A DNA stretch of 36,826 nucleotides, taken from the NCBI GenBank assembly GCA_002898235.1, contig BEIL01000002.1:115264-152089 (forward strand), written 5' to 3'. The stretch comes from a bacterium HR35. Its GTDB lineage: Bacteria > Patescibacteriota > Minisyncoccia > UBA6257 > HR35. This document shows, piece after piece, positions 23,165 to 30,255 of the stretch (positions are counted from its first letter, which is position 1; every line of letters starts with the position of its first letter). The notes beneath the pieces were generated by a model, which was not told the origin of the DNA, made no database searches, and was given only the letters and a program-made list of their open reading frames with translations. A program made the translations under genes and the position numbers.

Positions 23165-23276
23165 TCTTCATGAAATTTTAAATTCAATTGGTAAAATTTT
23201 TTTTGGCGTTTTTGTTTTTATTTTTTCTTTATATTCTATTATTAAAAATTTTATTATTAAATTTTTAAAGCTCTAA
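23157..23276 (+). CDS. Possible 39-residue membrane peptide
   Basis: Begins in ATGAATAA, overlapping the stop of the preceding small ORF by 8 bases, and ends 4 bases inside the convergent large gene. One membrane helix (about 13-30, G-K-I-F-F-G-V-F-V-F-I-F-S-L) followed by a basic end. The coupling and the absence of other content in the 250-base gap support it, but short AT-rich frames easily look hydrophobic, so confidence is low. Confidence 0.35.
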   Translation: MNNLHEILNSIGKIFFGVFVFIFSLYSIIKNFIIKFLKL

Positions 23277-26200
23277 GAAGGACGAATAGCATCACCTCCA
23301 TAAATTTCAAAAAGATAATCTTTTTCTGGACAAATCTCAAAGAAACTCAAATCATTATTTTCAAGCAAAAAGTAATAATTTTTATTTGCTTCAAATTGAG
23401 GAAGATTATCCCAACCAGGTAAATAATAATAAACTAGATATTTATTATTACAAATAGTTTTTACTCCCAGACTATTTGCTTTTTTTAGTTTCAATTCTTG
23501 AAATTCAGTTTCATTTTCTTTTTTGTATTTTAAAGTTACTTCTTCTAAATTTTCATTTGAGGAAATAAATCTAAATATAAGCGGAAGATAATCCCTCTCA
23601 AAATTTTTAAAACTTAAAGTCTGTCCCGCTTGATTTTTATTAATAACAATTTCTCTTAAAGGTATTTTAGTAGTAGATAATAATCGACCACCTTCATCTG
23701 CTTTAACATTTTTTATTTCCATCTCGGGATCTATCTTTTCCCAAGAGAGAGGCGTTGAGGAAACCAAAGTAATTGTTTCTCCTTCTATTTCTTTAGTTAA
23801 TTCTAATGAAAAAAGTAAACCTTCTAAATTTTGAAGAAAAATATCAAAATCAACCTGGTATGATTTAAGAGGATAAAAAGCAAACTTTTCTAATGGTCCT
23901 AAGGATTCGTAATCAGAAGAAAGTTGGTTTAAGCTAATAGTAGTTGAAGAAAAATATAAAGCCGGAGAGATAAAATTAAAACGAAGATTAAAATTATGAT
24001 AATTTATTTTTCCGCTTTTAATTAAATTATTATTTTCATCAAAAATTTTATAATCAGTTTCTTCCTTCACAATAAAGCCTCTAAAATTTAAAAAATTTTT
24101 AGGTAAAGGTTTAAAAATTAAAGAATTTTCCGGTTGAGGATCTCTATATTCAAAACTTTCTTTAATAAGATAATTGCCGTTTTCATCAAAAGCTAAATAA
24201 CCATTACCCCAAGAGTTTAAATCAATATCTAAATTATTGGCTTGCCGATCCAATTTTTTTCTTTCTATGCTTTTTCCTTCTGGTGGATTATTCAAACAGT
24301 TTTGATAATTATCGACTTCTCCCCAACAAAGATAATCAACAATTTCGTTTTTTTCATTTAAAAGGGCTAAACCATTATTAAAAGTTAAACCATAAAGAGT
24401 TGACGACGGATAAAGATAATCAAAACTAAAATTGCTATTTAAATTGCAAGTTTCTTTATTGCCTATTAGAAAGTATGAAAATGGAGGAATAACCGCTTTA
24501 ATTTTAGTAGGAGCCAAAAGTTTATTTTCCGAAAAATTGCCGTTTTTATTTATTTTAACCAATGACCAACCGCTAATATTAACAGGATAATCATTAGGAT
24601 TGTAAAGCTCGATAAATTCTCCCTGATTATTATTAATCCCTTCAATCACCATTACTTCTGAAATAAATACTTTTCCTGAAGTAGCGTTTTCAAGATTATC
24701 TAGGGAATGATCTATTAAATTGCAAGAAACAAGAATGTTTTGAGAGCAGCCTAAATCTTGTAAATTAATTTCTGAAGTAGTAGCTAAATAATTTTCTTCA
24801 TCAACCCTGTCTTTTAAATAAAAATTTATTCTTAATAGAAAATTACAATTTTCAATGGGGAAATTAAGTTTTCTTTCTTCACTGTTGAAATTAGCTTGAA
24901 GTGTTGAAGTTGAAAAACTAGATGATGAAGATTCTAATTTAATTTCATAAAAATAATTAGTAGAAGAAACATTTAAATTTGGTTCTTTGAAAGAAATCAC
25001 TAAATTATTTATCTCTGTTGATGTTTCAATAGAAATTCTAAAATTTTCTATTTTTACTTGTGAAAGATCAATAAAGTCCTCTCTTGGTATTCTTGATGGT
25101 GAATTAGAATTTTCAGGATTAGCTTTTCTTAGCCAAAAATCTTGTGAGTTATTATTAGTATCTTGTAAATTTTTTCTTTGAATTGTCCTATTATTGTCTG
25201 CGTTAGTCTGCGTTATAATAAATGGTTCTGCTTCATATTGATAAATTTTTTCTTTATCATCTCCATAGCCAACTAAATCTGATATTTCTCCATTTGGTTT
25301 TCTTAGAACAATAGTATTATTTTTAGAGATTGAATAGCTTTTAGCATAAGTTAAGTCTGCTTGGTATTTATCTTTATATTCTTCAGCTGAGATTAAAAAG
25401 AAGGAATTAGGTTTAATTTTACCTTGAAATTTTGATTGAGGAATTAAAGTATAAAGATTAGGAGTTGAAGTTGAATTATTGTCTTTTGAAGAATATTTTT
25501 CTAATTTCCAGCAAGTTAAGTCAATTTCTTCATTTGTTGGATTGTAAAGTTCAATATATTCATCTTGAGTGCTTGAAGGTGTTTCATATTGAATTTCTGA
25601 AATTAAAATATTTGGATATTGTTTGTTTTTATAATTTTCACAAGGATCTTTTGGTTGTTGAGGTTGATTATTAGCTGTTCTTATATCAGAGCCTGAAGTT
25701 TTAATCGGAGTAGTTGGCCGTTGATTAATTTTTAATTCAGATAATAAAGATTCAAGGTTTAAATTGGATTCTTTTTTATTTTCTTCTGTGGATGTTGATT
25801 TTGAAAATTGATTTGTTATAGTTGGTGTTGATTTTAAGTTTAAATTTTTATTTAAGGATTTAGTAACTTCTGGTTTTTTCCTTTCTTCTTGATAGCTAAA
25901 AGATAAGATTTCTTCTTTGGAAGTTTGAGAAGAATTGTTTTGGAAATCTTTAGCGTTATTATTTTGATTATTTGATTTTAAAACAACTTTTAGTTTATAG
26001 TTAGAAGGTGGCAAATAATTTTGTCCTAAGTAAAGAGGTGTAGATTCAACATAACCTAAGCTTACTAGATTTAATTCAATAAATTGTTTCTGTTTTTCAA
26101 GATTGGCTAATTTTATTTCTTTTTGTTTAGCAACTTCTGTTTTAAGACATTCTTTCTTTTTCCTAATTGACCAATTATTTTCTGTACATTGAAGGAATCT

Positions 26201-26905
26201 ATCTTTAATTACCGAAAGAGCACAAGAATAATCATTATTTGAACAATCATAAACAAAAATAGTATCTTGAAGTATTTGCTCCCAGTCTTGCTTAGCATCT
26301 TTATATTTTTCAAGTTCATCTTTGTTGCAATTATAACTACAAACTGCTTGTTCTTCGTTTTTATTGACTCCATCTTTAACTAACTTTAAAGCAGCAGCAT
26401 AAAGTGAATCTTCTAAATTCCATGGATTTTTGTTTTTAAGCTCAGGGTATAATATCCAAGTTGTTGGTTGAAATTGAGTATATCCAATTCCGAAATCAGG
26501 AGCAATAGGGACTTTATTAATATCTAAACCTAAATTTTTAGTTATTTTTTCTAACGTTTTGTATTGTTCATTACACCAATCTCGTCTTTCGTCAATTGTA
26601 TATTCTTGTTTCTTTCTATTATAACAAGCCACTAAAAATCTACCATCGATATTATGAGTTTCTTTCCTCCAAAAACACATATTAACACATCTGTTTATAT
26701 TCTTTTCTTTAGATCCTAAATTTACTCCCAAATTTTCTCCAAAACTGCTTTCTCTTTCAATTATTGATAGAATAACAGTTGGCGTATTTAGCCCTGATAA
26801 CTTATAAGCTTTATCTATAGCATTAATTAAAGTTTTCCATTCTAAAGCTAAAACTAAACTAAATAAGAAAAATAAAAGCAATATTGTTGCTCTTATTTTA
26901 CTCAT
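23273..26905 (-). CDS. Large surface protein: SLT-like domain plus two lamin-tail domains
   Basis: 1210 residues. Signal peptide 1-20 (hydrophobic, ending A-L-E). Residues about 25-220 form a lytic-transglycosylase-like domain: E50/E52 in S-I-I-E-R-E-S-S-F-G and G-I-G-Y-T-Q-F-Q-P-T-T-W (139-150), with many cysteines (C73, C77, C94, C111, C189, C193) suggesting disulfides outside the cell. A Ser/Thr/Asn-rich linker (310-425) follows. Lamin-tail domain 1 is about 431-605 (I-L-I-S-E-I-Q-Y, E-Y-I-E-L-Y-N-P-T) and domain 2 about 744-890 (V-F-I-S-E-V-M, E-F-I-E-L-Y-N-P-N). The remainder is beta-rich. LTDs are common in secreted bacterial nucleases and surface proteins and may bind DNA or glycans. 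It is translationally coupled (ATGA) to the membrane gene upstream. Confidence 0.85.
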   Translation of the reverse strand: MSKIRATILLLFFLFSLVLALEWKTLINAIDKAYKLSGLNTPTVILSIIERESSFGENLGVNLGSKEKNINRCVNMCFWRKETHNIDGRFLVACYNRKKQEYTIDERRDWCNEQYKTLEKITKNLGLDINKVPIAPDFGIGYTQFQPTTWILYPELKNKNPWNLEDSLYAAALKLVKDGVNKNEEQAVCSYNCNKDELEKYKDAKQDWEQILQDTIFVYDCSNNDYSCALSVIKDRFLQCTENNWSIRKKKECLKTEVAKQKEIKLANLEKQKQFIELNLVSLGYVESTPLYLGQNYLPPSNYKLKVVLKSNNQNNNAKDFQNNSSQTSKEEILSFSYQEERKKPEVTKSLNKNLNLKSTPTITNQFSKSTSTEENKKESNLNLESLLSELKINQRPTTPIKTSGSDIRTANNQPQQPKDPCENYKNKQYPNILISEIQYETPSSTQDEYIELYNPTNEEIDLTCWKLEKYSSKDNNSTSTPNLYTLIPQSKFQGKIKPNSFFLISAEEYKDKYQADLTYAKSYSISKNNTIVLRKPNGEISDLVGYGDDKEKIYQYEAEPFIITQTNADNNRTIQRKNLQDTNNNSQDFWLRKANPENSNSPSRIPREDFIDLSQVKIENFRISIETSTEINNLVISFKEPNLNVSSTNYFYEIKLESSSSSFSTSTLQANFNSEERKLNFPIENCNFLLRINFYLKDRVDEENYLATTSEINLQDLGCSQNILVSCNLIDHSLDNLENATSGKVFISEVMVIEGINNNQGEFIELYNPNDYPVNISGWSLVKINKNGNFSENKLLAPTKIKAVIPPFSYFLIGNKETCNLNSNFSFDYLYPSSTLYGLTFNNGLALLNEKNEIVDYLCWGEVDNYQNCLNNPPEGKSIERKKLDRQANNLDIDLNSWGNGYLAFDENGNYLIKESFEYRDPQPENSLIFKPLPKNFLNFRGFIVKEETDYKIFDENNNLIKSGKINYHNFNLRFNFISPALYFSSTTISLNQLSSDYESLGPLEKFAFYPLKSYQVDFDIFLQNLEGLLFSLELTKEIEGETITLVSSTPLSWEKIDPEMEIKNVKADEGGRLLSTTKIPLREIVINKNQAGQTLSFKNFERDYLPLIFRFISSNENLEEVTLKYKKENETEFQELKLKKANSLGVKTICNNKYLVYYYLPGWDNLPQFEANKNYYFLLENNDLSFFEICPEKDYLFEIYGGDAIRPS

Positions 26906-27603
26906 TTGTTTATAAATTTAAAGGTTTTTACATAATCTTCATAAAGTTTTGCTGAAACAATATAGATCATATATAACTTGTTATTAATTATAGTTTTATA
27001 AAAATAGGATGCGTCTGGATCTTCTGGATCTTCTTCAGGAAGTAATACTTTAATAAATTCGACCCCGTTGATTACTATTTTTTGGGTTGTTGATTTAGTT
27101 AGATCTTGATAATATTCTTCTATTTCGTCTTTCCAATATTCATCAGTAGGATAGTAAATATAAATAAAAATTGCCGTCCAATATCTAGTAGGAGCATATA
27201 CACTTATTGCTTTTAAGGAATCAAAATTTAAAGAACTCGCGTCTCTACTCCTATTCAATATCAACTCTTTAGGTATTTCTATTTGATAACCTTCAGTATG
27301 ATTGATGACTAATTTTCTGTCTCTTTTGTTTATTATTTCTACTCCTTCAAGTTGGATGTCGGTTGAGGTTGAAAAGTATGATTCAAAATCTAAGGCTCTT
27401 GATAATTTTTCGGCATATTCTTCTTCATTGAATTTCTTTGTTTTTTCTATTTCCTGTTCTATTTGTTGAAGCTCTTGTTTAGTTTGCTCAATTTTTTTAT
27501 TAATTGTTACCTTTTGATAGAGAAAATAACCTCCAGCTGATAAAGTGATAAGTAAAACTATGGAAAAAAATAATAAAATTTTTTTAATTACTGCCCAACT
27601 CAT
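26902..27603 (-). CDS. Membrane-anchored protein with coiled coil, unknown function
   Basis: 233 residues. One N-terminal membrane helix (about 7-30), a charged coiled coil (35-68), then a mixed alpha/beta domain ending with a Y-K-T-I-I-N-N-K-L-Y-M-I-Y-I-V strand pattern typical of small extracytoplasmic alpha/beta domains. It precedes and overlaps the giant SLT/LTD protein by 4 bases, so the two are likely made together and may act in the same envelope structure. A purine-rich GGAAAGGA sits immediately before the ATG, too close for an ideal Shine-Dalgarno. No family recognised. Confidence 0.7.
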   Translation of the reverse strand: MSWAVIKKILLFFSIVLLITLSAGGYFLYQKVTINKKIEQTKQELQQIEQEIEKTKKFNEEEYAEKLSRALDFESYFSTSTDIQLEGVEIINKRDRKLVINHTEGYQIEIPKELILNRSRDASSLNFDSLKAISVYAPTRYWTAIFIYIYYPTDEYWKDEIEEYYQDLTKSTTQKIVINGVEFIKVLLPEEDPEDPDASYFYKTIINNKLYMIYIVSAKLYEDYVKTFKFINK

Positions 27604-27776
27604 TCCTTTCCGATTCTTATTTTTTAAAAATTTTAATAAAAGTAAAGTTTAAAAACAAATTTATTGTTTGTTAAATTTAGGAGGAGAGAACATAAGTTTA
27701 TAAAATCCATAAAGAGGTGGGATTAAAAAGAAGTTTGTAATTTTTAAAAACCAGCTTTGATAAATTAAATAATTAA
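27604..27776. other. Gap between two minus-strand genes; possible displaced C-terminus
   Basis: No gene starts here. On the minus strand an open frame continues past the stop of the upstream membrane gene in another phase, reading a membrane-like segment then S-W-F-L-K-I-T-N-F-F-L-I-P-P-L-Y-G-F-Y-K and stopping at 27661. It has no start codon of its own. It may be the true C-terminus of the membrane gene if a homopolymer indel (for example the A6 run near 27835) has shifted the frame, or simply AT-rich chance. Confidence 0.3.
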
Positions 27777-28463
27777 TTAATTTGTTAGCTGAATAAATGA
27801 TAAATAAAAGAAAAATAAAAAAGAAGAAATAGTTAAAAAAGAGAAAAATAACTTCTTGTTTTTATTTTGAATTTTTGATAATTTCTCTAACAAAATTTTT
27901 AAAGTAAGATATAATTCCAAAAGCAAAATAAAACTAACAGTTATCAACAAGAGAATATTGAGAAAAAGCAATGGATAAATATCTGTGATAAATTTATTTG
28001 ACCAACCAAGAAAAAAAGAATTGTTAAAAATATTTTGCAAAGAAGGTTCTAGATTTCCAAAATTTTTAAAAAAGAAGATTAAAAAGGAAAAAAAGAACCC
28101 TAGTGGAAGGCCCAAAAAATAAAGTTCGCGAAAGAAAATATCTTTTTTATTCATTTCTTCTTTTGAAAATAAATACTGTCTATTTTTAAAGAAAATTAAA
28201 TTAATAAAATAAAAAACAAAAGTTAAAAAAATTAAAGATATATCTAAAAAATTGAAATTTAAAGTAGAAGATTTTAGAAAAACATTCGAAATAATCAAAG
28301 CAATCGTAGTTATCAGGTTAACAATACCAAAAAATATAGCAATAAATGTTAAAGCTCCATAAGAACAATATTTAATAAAAACACGGAAGAAGTTAATAAA
28401 TTCATGTAAGGATAGAAAAATTTTTGAATAATCTTTATCACGCCAAAATTCATTTTTCAACAT
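27777..28463 (-). CDS. Multi-pass membrane protein, unknown function
   Basis: 228 residues from ATG 28463 (M-L-K-N-E-F-W-R-D). A TTG at 28490 would add 9 residues, but a TATAAT ending 8 bases before this ATG makes 28463 the likely start. Five hydrophobic spans are apparent, separated by short loops, with acidic/basic patches but no recognisable catalytic motif. The C-terminal end may be frameshifted (see the gap below it). No homology recognised. It is the first gene after the vapBC/repeat region. Confidence 0.6.
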   Translation of the reverse strand: MLKNEFWRDKDYSKIFLSLHEFINFFRVFIKYCSYGALTFIAIFFGIVNLITTIALIISNVFLKSSTLNFNFLDISLIFLTFVFYFINLIFFKNRQYLFSKEEMNKKDIFFRELYFLGLPLGFFFSFLIFFFKNFGNLEPSLQNIFNNSFFLGWSNKFITDIYPLLFLNILLLITVSFILLLELYLTLKILLEKLSKIQNKNKKLFFSFLTISSFLFFFYLSFIQLTN

Positions 28464-28470
28464 TGATTTA

Positions 28471-28476
28471 ATTATA
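28471..28476 (-). promoter_or_regulatory. -10 box of the membrane gene, leaderless
   Basis: TATAAT on the minus strand (28476 to 28471) predicts +1 at 28464, one base before the ATG at 28463. No -35 or Shine-Dalgarno seen. Confidence 0.45.
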
Positions 28477-28531
28477 GAAATAAATAACAAATTTTTTAAA
28501 AAATTTATTGAAAATTTATTATAAAACCCTA

Positions 28532-28634
28532 TTCTTAATTTCTTAAAAAATTCAGAAATTATAATTATAATGATTGATTTTTTATTTAACCGTTTAAGGT
28601 GCTATAGCGTGTTAAACGGTTGAATATGGAAATT
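28532..28634 (+). repeat. 103-bp direct repeat, left copy
   Basis: Identical to 29264-29366 at 102 of 103 positions (A at 28547 against G at 29279), same orientation, offset 732 bp. Contains the 34-bp palindrome at 28588-28621. Together with the right copy it bounds the vapBC pair. No ORF runs through it. Confidence 0.95.
28588..28621. repeat. 34-bp imperfect palindrome inside the left repeat
   Basis: Arms AACCGTTTAA and TTAAACGGTT pair perfectly; inside them GCTATAGC has the same centre, and between arm and core there is one mismatch and two G-T wobbles on each side. The right copy is at 29320-29353. As RNA it would form a near-continuous 15-bp hairpin with a UAUA loop; as DNA it resembles a recombinase or regulator site. 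No following T-run, so it is not an ordinary terminator. Confidence 0.8.
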
Positions 28635-28654
28635 AGCAAAAAATCAAGGTATAT

Positions 28655-28672
28655 TTTAAGATACTATAGCGT
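28655..28672 (+). repeat. Degenerate copy of the 18-bp motif (TTTAAGATACTATAGCGT)
   Basis: Matches the palindrome's left part TTTAAGGTGCTATAGCGT with two changes. Further copies are at 28593-28610, 29325-29342 and 29398-29415, all on the plus strand. This one is 25 bases beyond the vapC stop. Confidence 0.7.
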
Positions 28673-28696
28673 TGTAGATGTATCCTTCTGTAAATT

Positions 28697-29074
28697 TTAA
28701 AATTTATATAATCTCAGTTCTTTTATCTTCTTAAAATCTCTTAAATTAAAAGTAAAAAGTTCAGCATCTAAATAAATTGAAGTAGCAGAAATAAGAGCAT
28801 CTGGTAGTTTAATTTTATATTTAGATCTTAAAAAACCTCCCAATTCAGCAATAGAGAAATCAATTGGAATAAAATAAAAATTATTAACAAAAGATTTAAT
28901 AGTCATTCTTTCGCTTTCAGTAAGTTTTGGATAACTCATCATTTCAGCAAAAACAATTGCTGGCACATATATTGAGAAATTTTTATTAATCAAATTCTCT
29001 AAATGATAAGTGACTGTTTCATCTTTTAGAAGATATCTTATTAGAACATTTGAGTCAACAACTATTTTGTCCAT
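28697..29074 (-). CDS. vapC: VapC-type PIN-domain toxin
   Basis: 125 residues. PIN-domain acidic residues are all visible: D7 in V-V-D-S-N-V-L, E44 in V-F-A-E-M, D92 in L-P-D-A-L-I-S-A-T-S and D113 in T-F-N-L-R-D-F. These coordinate Mg or Mn for RNA cleavage. VapC toxins typically cut tRNA or rRNA to stop growth; a target is not deducible. The start ATG overlaps the end of the upstream antitoxin gene by 13 bases, the usual TA arrangement. The pair lies between two 103-bp direct repeats, next to tRNA-Ser. Confidence 0.92.
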   Translation of the reverse strand: MDKIVVDSNVLIRYLLKDETVTYHLENLINKNFSIYVPAIVFAEMMSYPKLTESERMTIKSFVNNFYFIPIDFSIAELGGFLRSKYKIKLPDALISATSIYLDAELFTFNLRDFKKIKELRLYKF

Positions 29075-29211
29075 TCTTTCTTAGTTTTTTTAATGTGTTC
29101 TAAAAGAAGCCGCAGTTTTTTGCTATCTATCAATCCTTGGTATTTTCTTAAAATCTCTATTTTATTTTCTTTTGGTTTTTTTAATAAAATCTGTTTCATT
29201 TTAGCACTCAT
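29062..29211 (-). CDS. Small VapB-like antitoxin
   Basis: 49 residues directly before and overlapping vapC. It is strongly basic (K-M-K-Q-I-L-L-K-K-P-K at the start) with two predicted helices ending K-K-T-K-K-E-W-T-K. No ribbon-helix-helix or AbrB motif can be named, so the antitoxin role comes from position, size and the overlap. Its own promoter is an extended -10 whose predicted +1 is the A of the ATG. It contains no acidic toxin-binding tail, which is unusual. Confidence 0.75.
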   Translation of the reverse strand: MSAKMKQILLKKPKENKIEILRKYQGLIDSKKLRLLLEHIKKTKKEWTK

Positions 29212-29217
29212 AATTCA

Positions 29218-29226
29218 ATTATAACA
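29218..29226 (-). promoter_or_regulatory. Extended -10 promoter of the vapBC pair, leaderless
   Basis: TGTTATAAT on the minus strand; the last base counted as -7 puts +1 on the A of the antitoxin ATG at 29211. Antitoxin-toxin complexes often repress at such sites, but no clear operator palindrome is seen overlapping it. Confidence 0.5.
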
Positions 29227-29263
29227 TACCTTTCAAAATTATTAATTTTTAAATAAATTTAAT

Positions 29264-29366
29264 TTCTTAATTTCTTAAGAAATTCAGAAATTATAATTAT
29301 AATGATTGATTTTTTATTTAACCGTTTAAGGTGCTATAGCGTGTTAAACGGTTGAATATGGAAATT
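29264..29366 (+). repeat. 103-bp direct repeat, right copy
   Basis: Second copy of the repeat at 28532-28634, one mismatch. Includes the palindrome at 29320-29353. It lies upstream of the antitoxin promoter and 54 bases before tRNA-Ser's 3' end. The sequences diverge sharply on both sides of each copy. Confidence 0.95.
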
Positions 29367-29397
29367 TGAAAAAATATTAAGAAATGTAAGGGAATGT

Positions 29398-29415
29398 TTT
29401 AAGGTGCTATAGCGT
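29398..29415 (+). repeat. Fourth copy of TTTAAGGTGCTATAGCGT beside tRNA-Ser
   Basis: Exact match to the motif within the two long repeats, but without the right arm of the palindrome; it is followed by TTAAGCGG, then the tRNA-Ser 3' end (29421). Thus both long repeats are followed by an extra half-copy (62 and 73 bases further on). Confidence 0.8.
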
Positions 29416-29420
29416 TTAAG

Positions 29421-29508
29421 CGGAGGGGGTGGGATTCGAACCCACGAGACCCCGGAAAGGGGCCACGGCTCTCCAGGCCGTCCCGTTAGTCCACTCCGGC
29501 ACCCCTCC
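29421..29508 (-). tRNA. tRNA-Ser (anticodon GGA)
   Basis: 88 bases with a long variable arm, as in class II tRNAs. Acceptor GGAGGGG/CCCCTCC, anticodon loop CTGGAGA (GGA), variable arm CCCC..GGGG with a TTTCC-containing loop, T arm GTGGG/CCCAC around TTCGAAT. Discriminator G, the serine identity base. CCA not encoded. Confidence 0.95.
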
Positions 29509-29517
29509 AATATTTCT

Positions 29518-29523
29518 ATTATA
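29518..29523 (-). promoter_or_regulatory. -10 box of tRNA-Ser
   Basis: TATAAT on the minus strand predicts +1 about 3 bases before the tRNA 5' end, like the tRNA-Cys promoter. Confidence 0.5.
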
Positions 29524-29531
29524 AATCAAAA

Positions 29532-30170
29532 TTAAGGATTTGGTGGAGGAAAAGGAGGAATTAGATCTAAATTTGTTCCAATCTCAAAACGATTAGGATC
29601 ATTGCCATTATCGGTTGAAGTTTTATCCTCTCTTCCTCCTTGTTTAAAATCTTTTGATTCTAATGCAGCTGAAAGTTCAAATTGAAGCGGTTTTCTTCTA
29701 AAAGCGTAGAGATAATAGTAGCCCCTTGAGTAATTATTTAAAGGATCAACTGGCAAAGAAGAGAAGGGAAGTGAGGTTAAGTTAGTAAAATCAACCGGAA
29801 GCCAACCATGTCCATCTATCCTTAAATAATTATTCTTATCTGTTTGAAAAACAGCAAAAATTTTATTTCCATAAACACAGCTTGAAGAAGGAAATGATTG
29901 AAATTCTAAAGGAACAGAAATAAAAACAGTTGGCCAAACCTCATCTATTCCTCGATAATCCAAATAAGGTCCATCTAAATCAGGAGTTGAAGTGCTTTGA
30001 CTATAAATTCTTAAAACATTAGTCAAGCTTTCTAAATCACTTATTCTTTTCAAATCTCTTGAGCGAGCAAAATAACTTTGAACTCGAATTACTGATAAAA
30101 TTATTCCTCCAATTACTATTAACAAAAATAAAACAATCACAATCTCAGTATAAGTAAATCCTTTTTTCAT
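29532..30170 (-). CDS. Type IV pilin-like / pseudopilin protein (paralog 2)
   Basis: 212 residues. Class III signal M-K-K-G | F-T-Y-T-E-I-V-I-V (Glu+5 kept, Leu/Ile replaced by Tyr/Thr at +3/+4), hydrophobic helix to about residue 28, L-P-V-D-P-L-N motif near 140 and C-terminal G-G-R-E-D-K-T-S-T-D-N-G-N-D-P-N. A proline-rich tail (P-P-F-P-P-P-N-P) ends it. The ATG is only 6 bases after the 3' end of tRNA-Thr(UGU), so both are probably on one transcript and tRNA maturation would leave a leader of about 6 bases. Confidence 0.86.
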   Translation of the reverse strand: MKKGFTYTEIVIVLFLLIVIGGIILSVIRVQSYFARSRDLKRISDLESLTNVLRIYSQSTSTPDLDGPYLDYRGIDEVWPTVFISVPLEFQSFPSSSCVYGNKIFAVFQTDKNNYLRIDGHGWLPVDFTNLTSLPFSSLPVDPLNNYSRGYYYLYAFRRKPLQFELSAALESKDFKQGGREDKTSTDNGNDPNRFEIGTNLDLIPPFPPPNP

Positions 30171-30176
30171 CGAAAG

Positions 30177-30248
30177 AGCCGGCGGTGGGATTCGAACCCA
30201 CGACCTACCGCTTACAAGGCGGTCGCTCTACCACTGAGCTACGCCGGC
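30177..30248 (-). tRNA. tRNA-Thr (anticodon UGU)
   Basis: 72 bases. Acceptor GCCGGCG/CGCCGGC is perfect; anticodon loop CTTGTAA gives UGU; D arm GCTC/GAGC; T arm GTGGG/CCCAC around TTCGAAT. Discriminator U, CCA not encoded. Same acceptor 5' strand and D arm as tRNA-Thr(GGU) at 1164-1235, consistent with shared recognition by threonyl-tRNA synthetase. Confidence 0.96.
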
Positions 30249-30255
30249 TTTATGG

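Noticed and set aside
28584-28617. Canonical integron attC site (ATTTAAC ... GTTAAAC)
   Set aside because: Core boxes match the consensus but are about 20 bp apart, much less than known attC sites, and there is no paired L box or IntI nearby. Kept only as a note in the palindrome finding.
29201-29209. TTAGCACTC half-site of a CIRCE element
   Set aside because: No GAGTGCTAA partner at the right distance; it lies at the start of the antitoxin coding sequence.
28588-29420. CRISPR array from the repeated TTTAAGGTGCTATAGCGT motif
   Set aside because: Only two copies in each region, unequal spacings (62 and 73), shared sequence in part of the 'spacers', the copies lie within a long duplicated block, and no cas genes are present.
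29421-29508. tRNA-Ser 3' end as an integration (att) site for an island
   Set aside because: No second copy of the tRNA 3' end is seen within the window near the other repeat, and no integrase is present.
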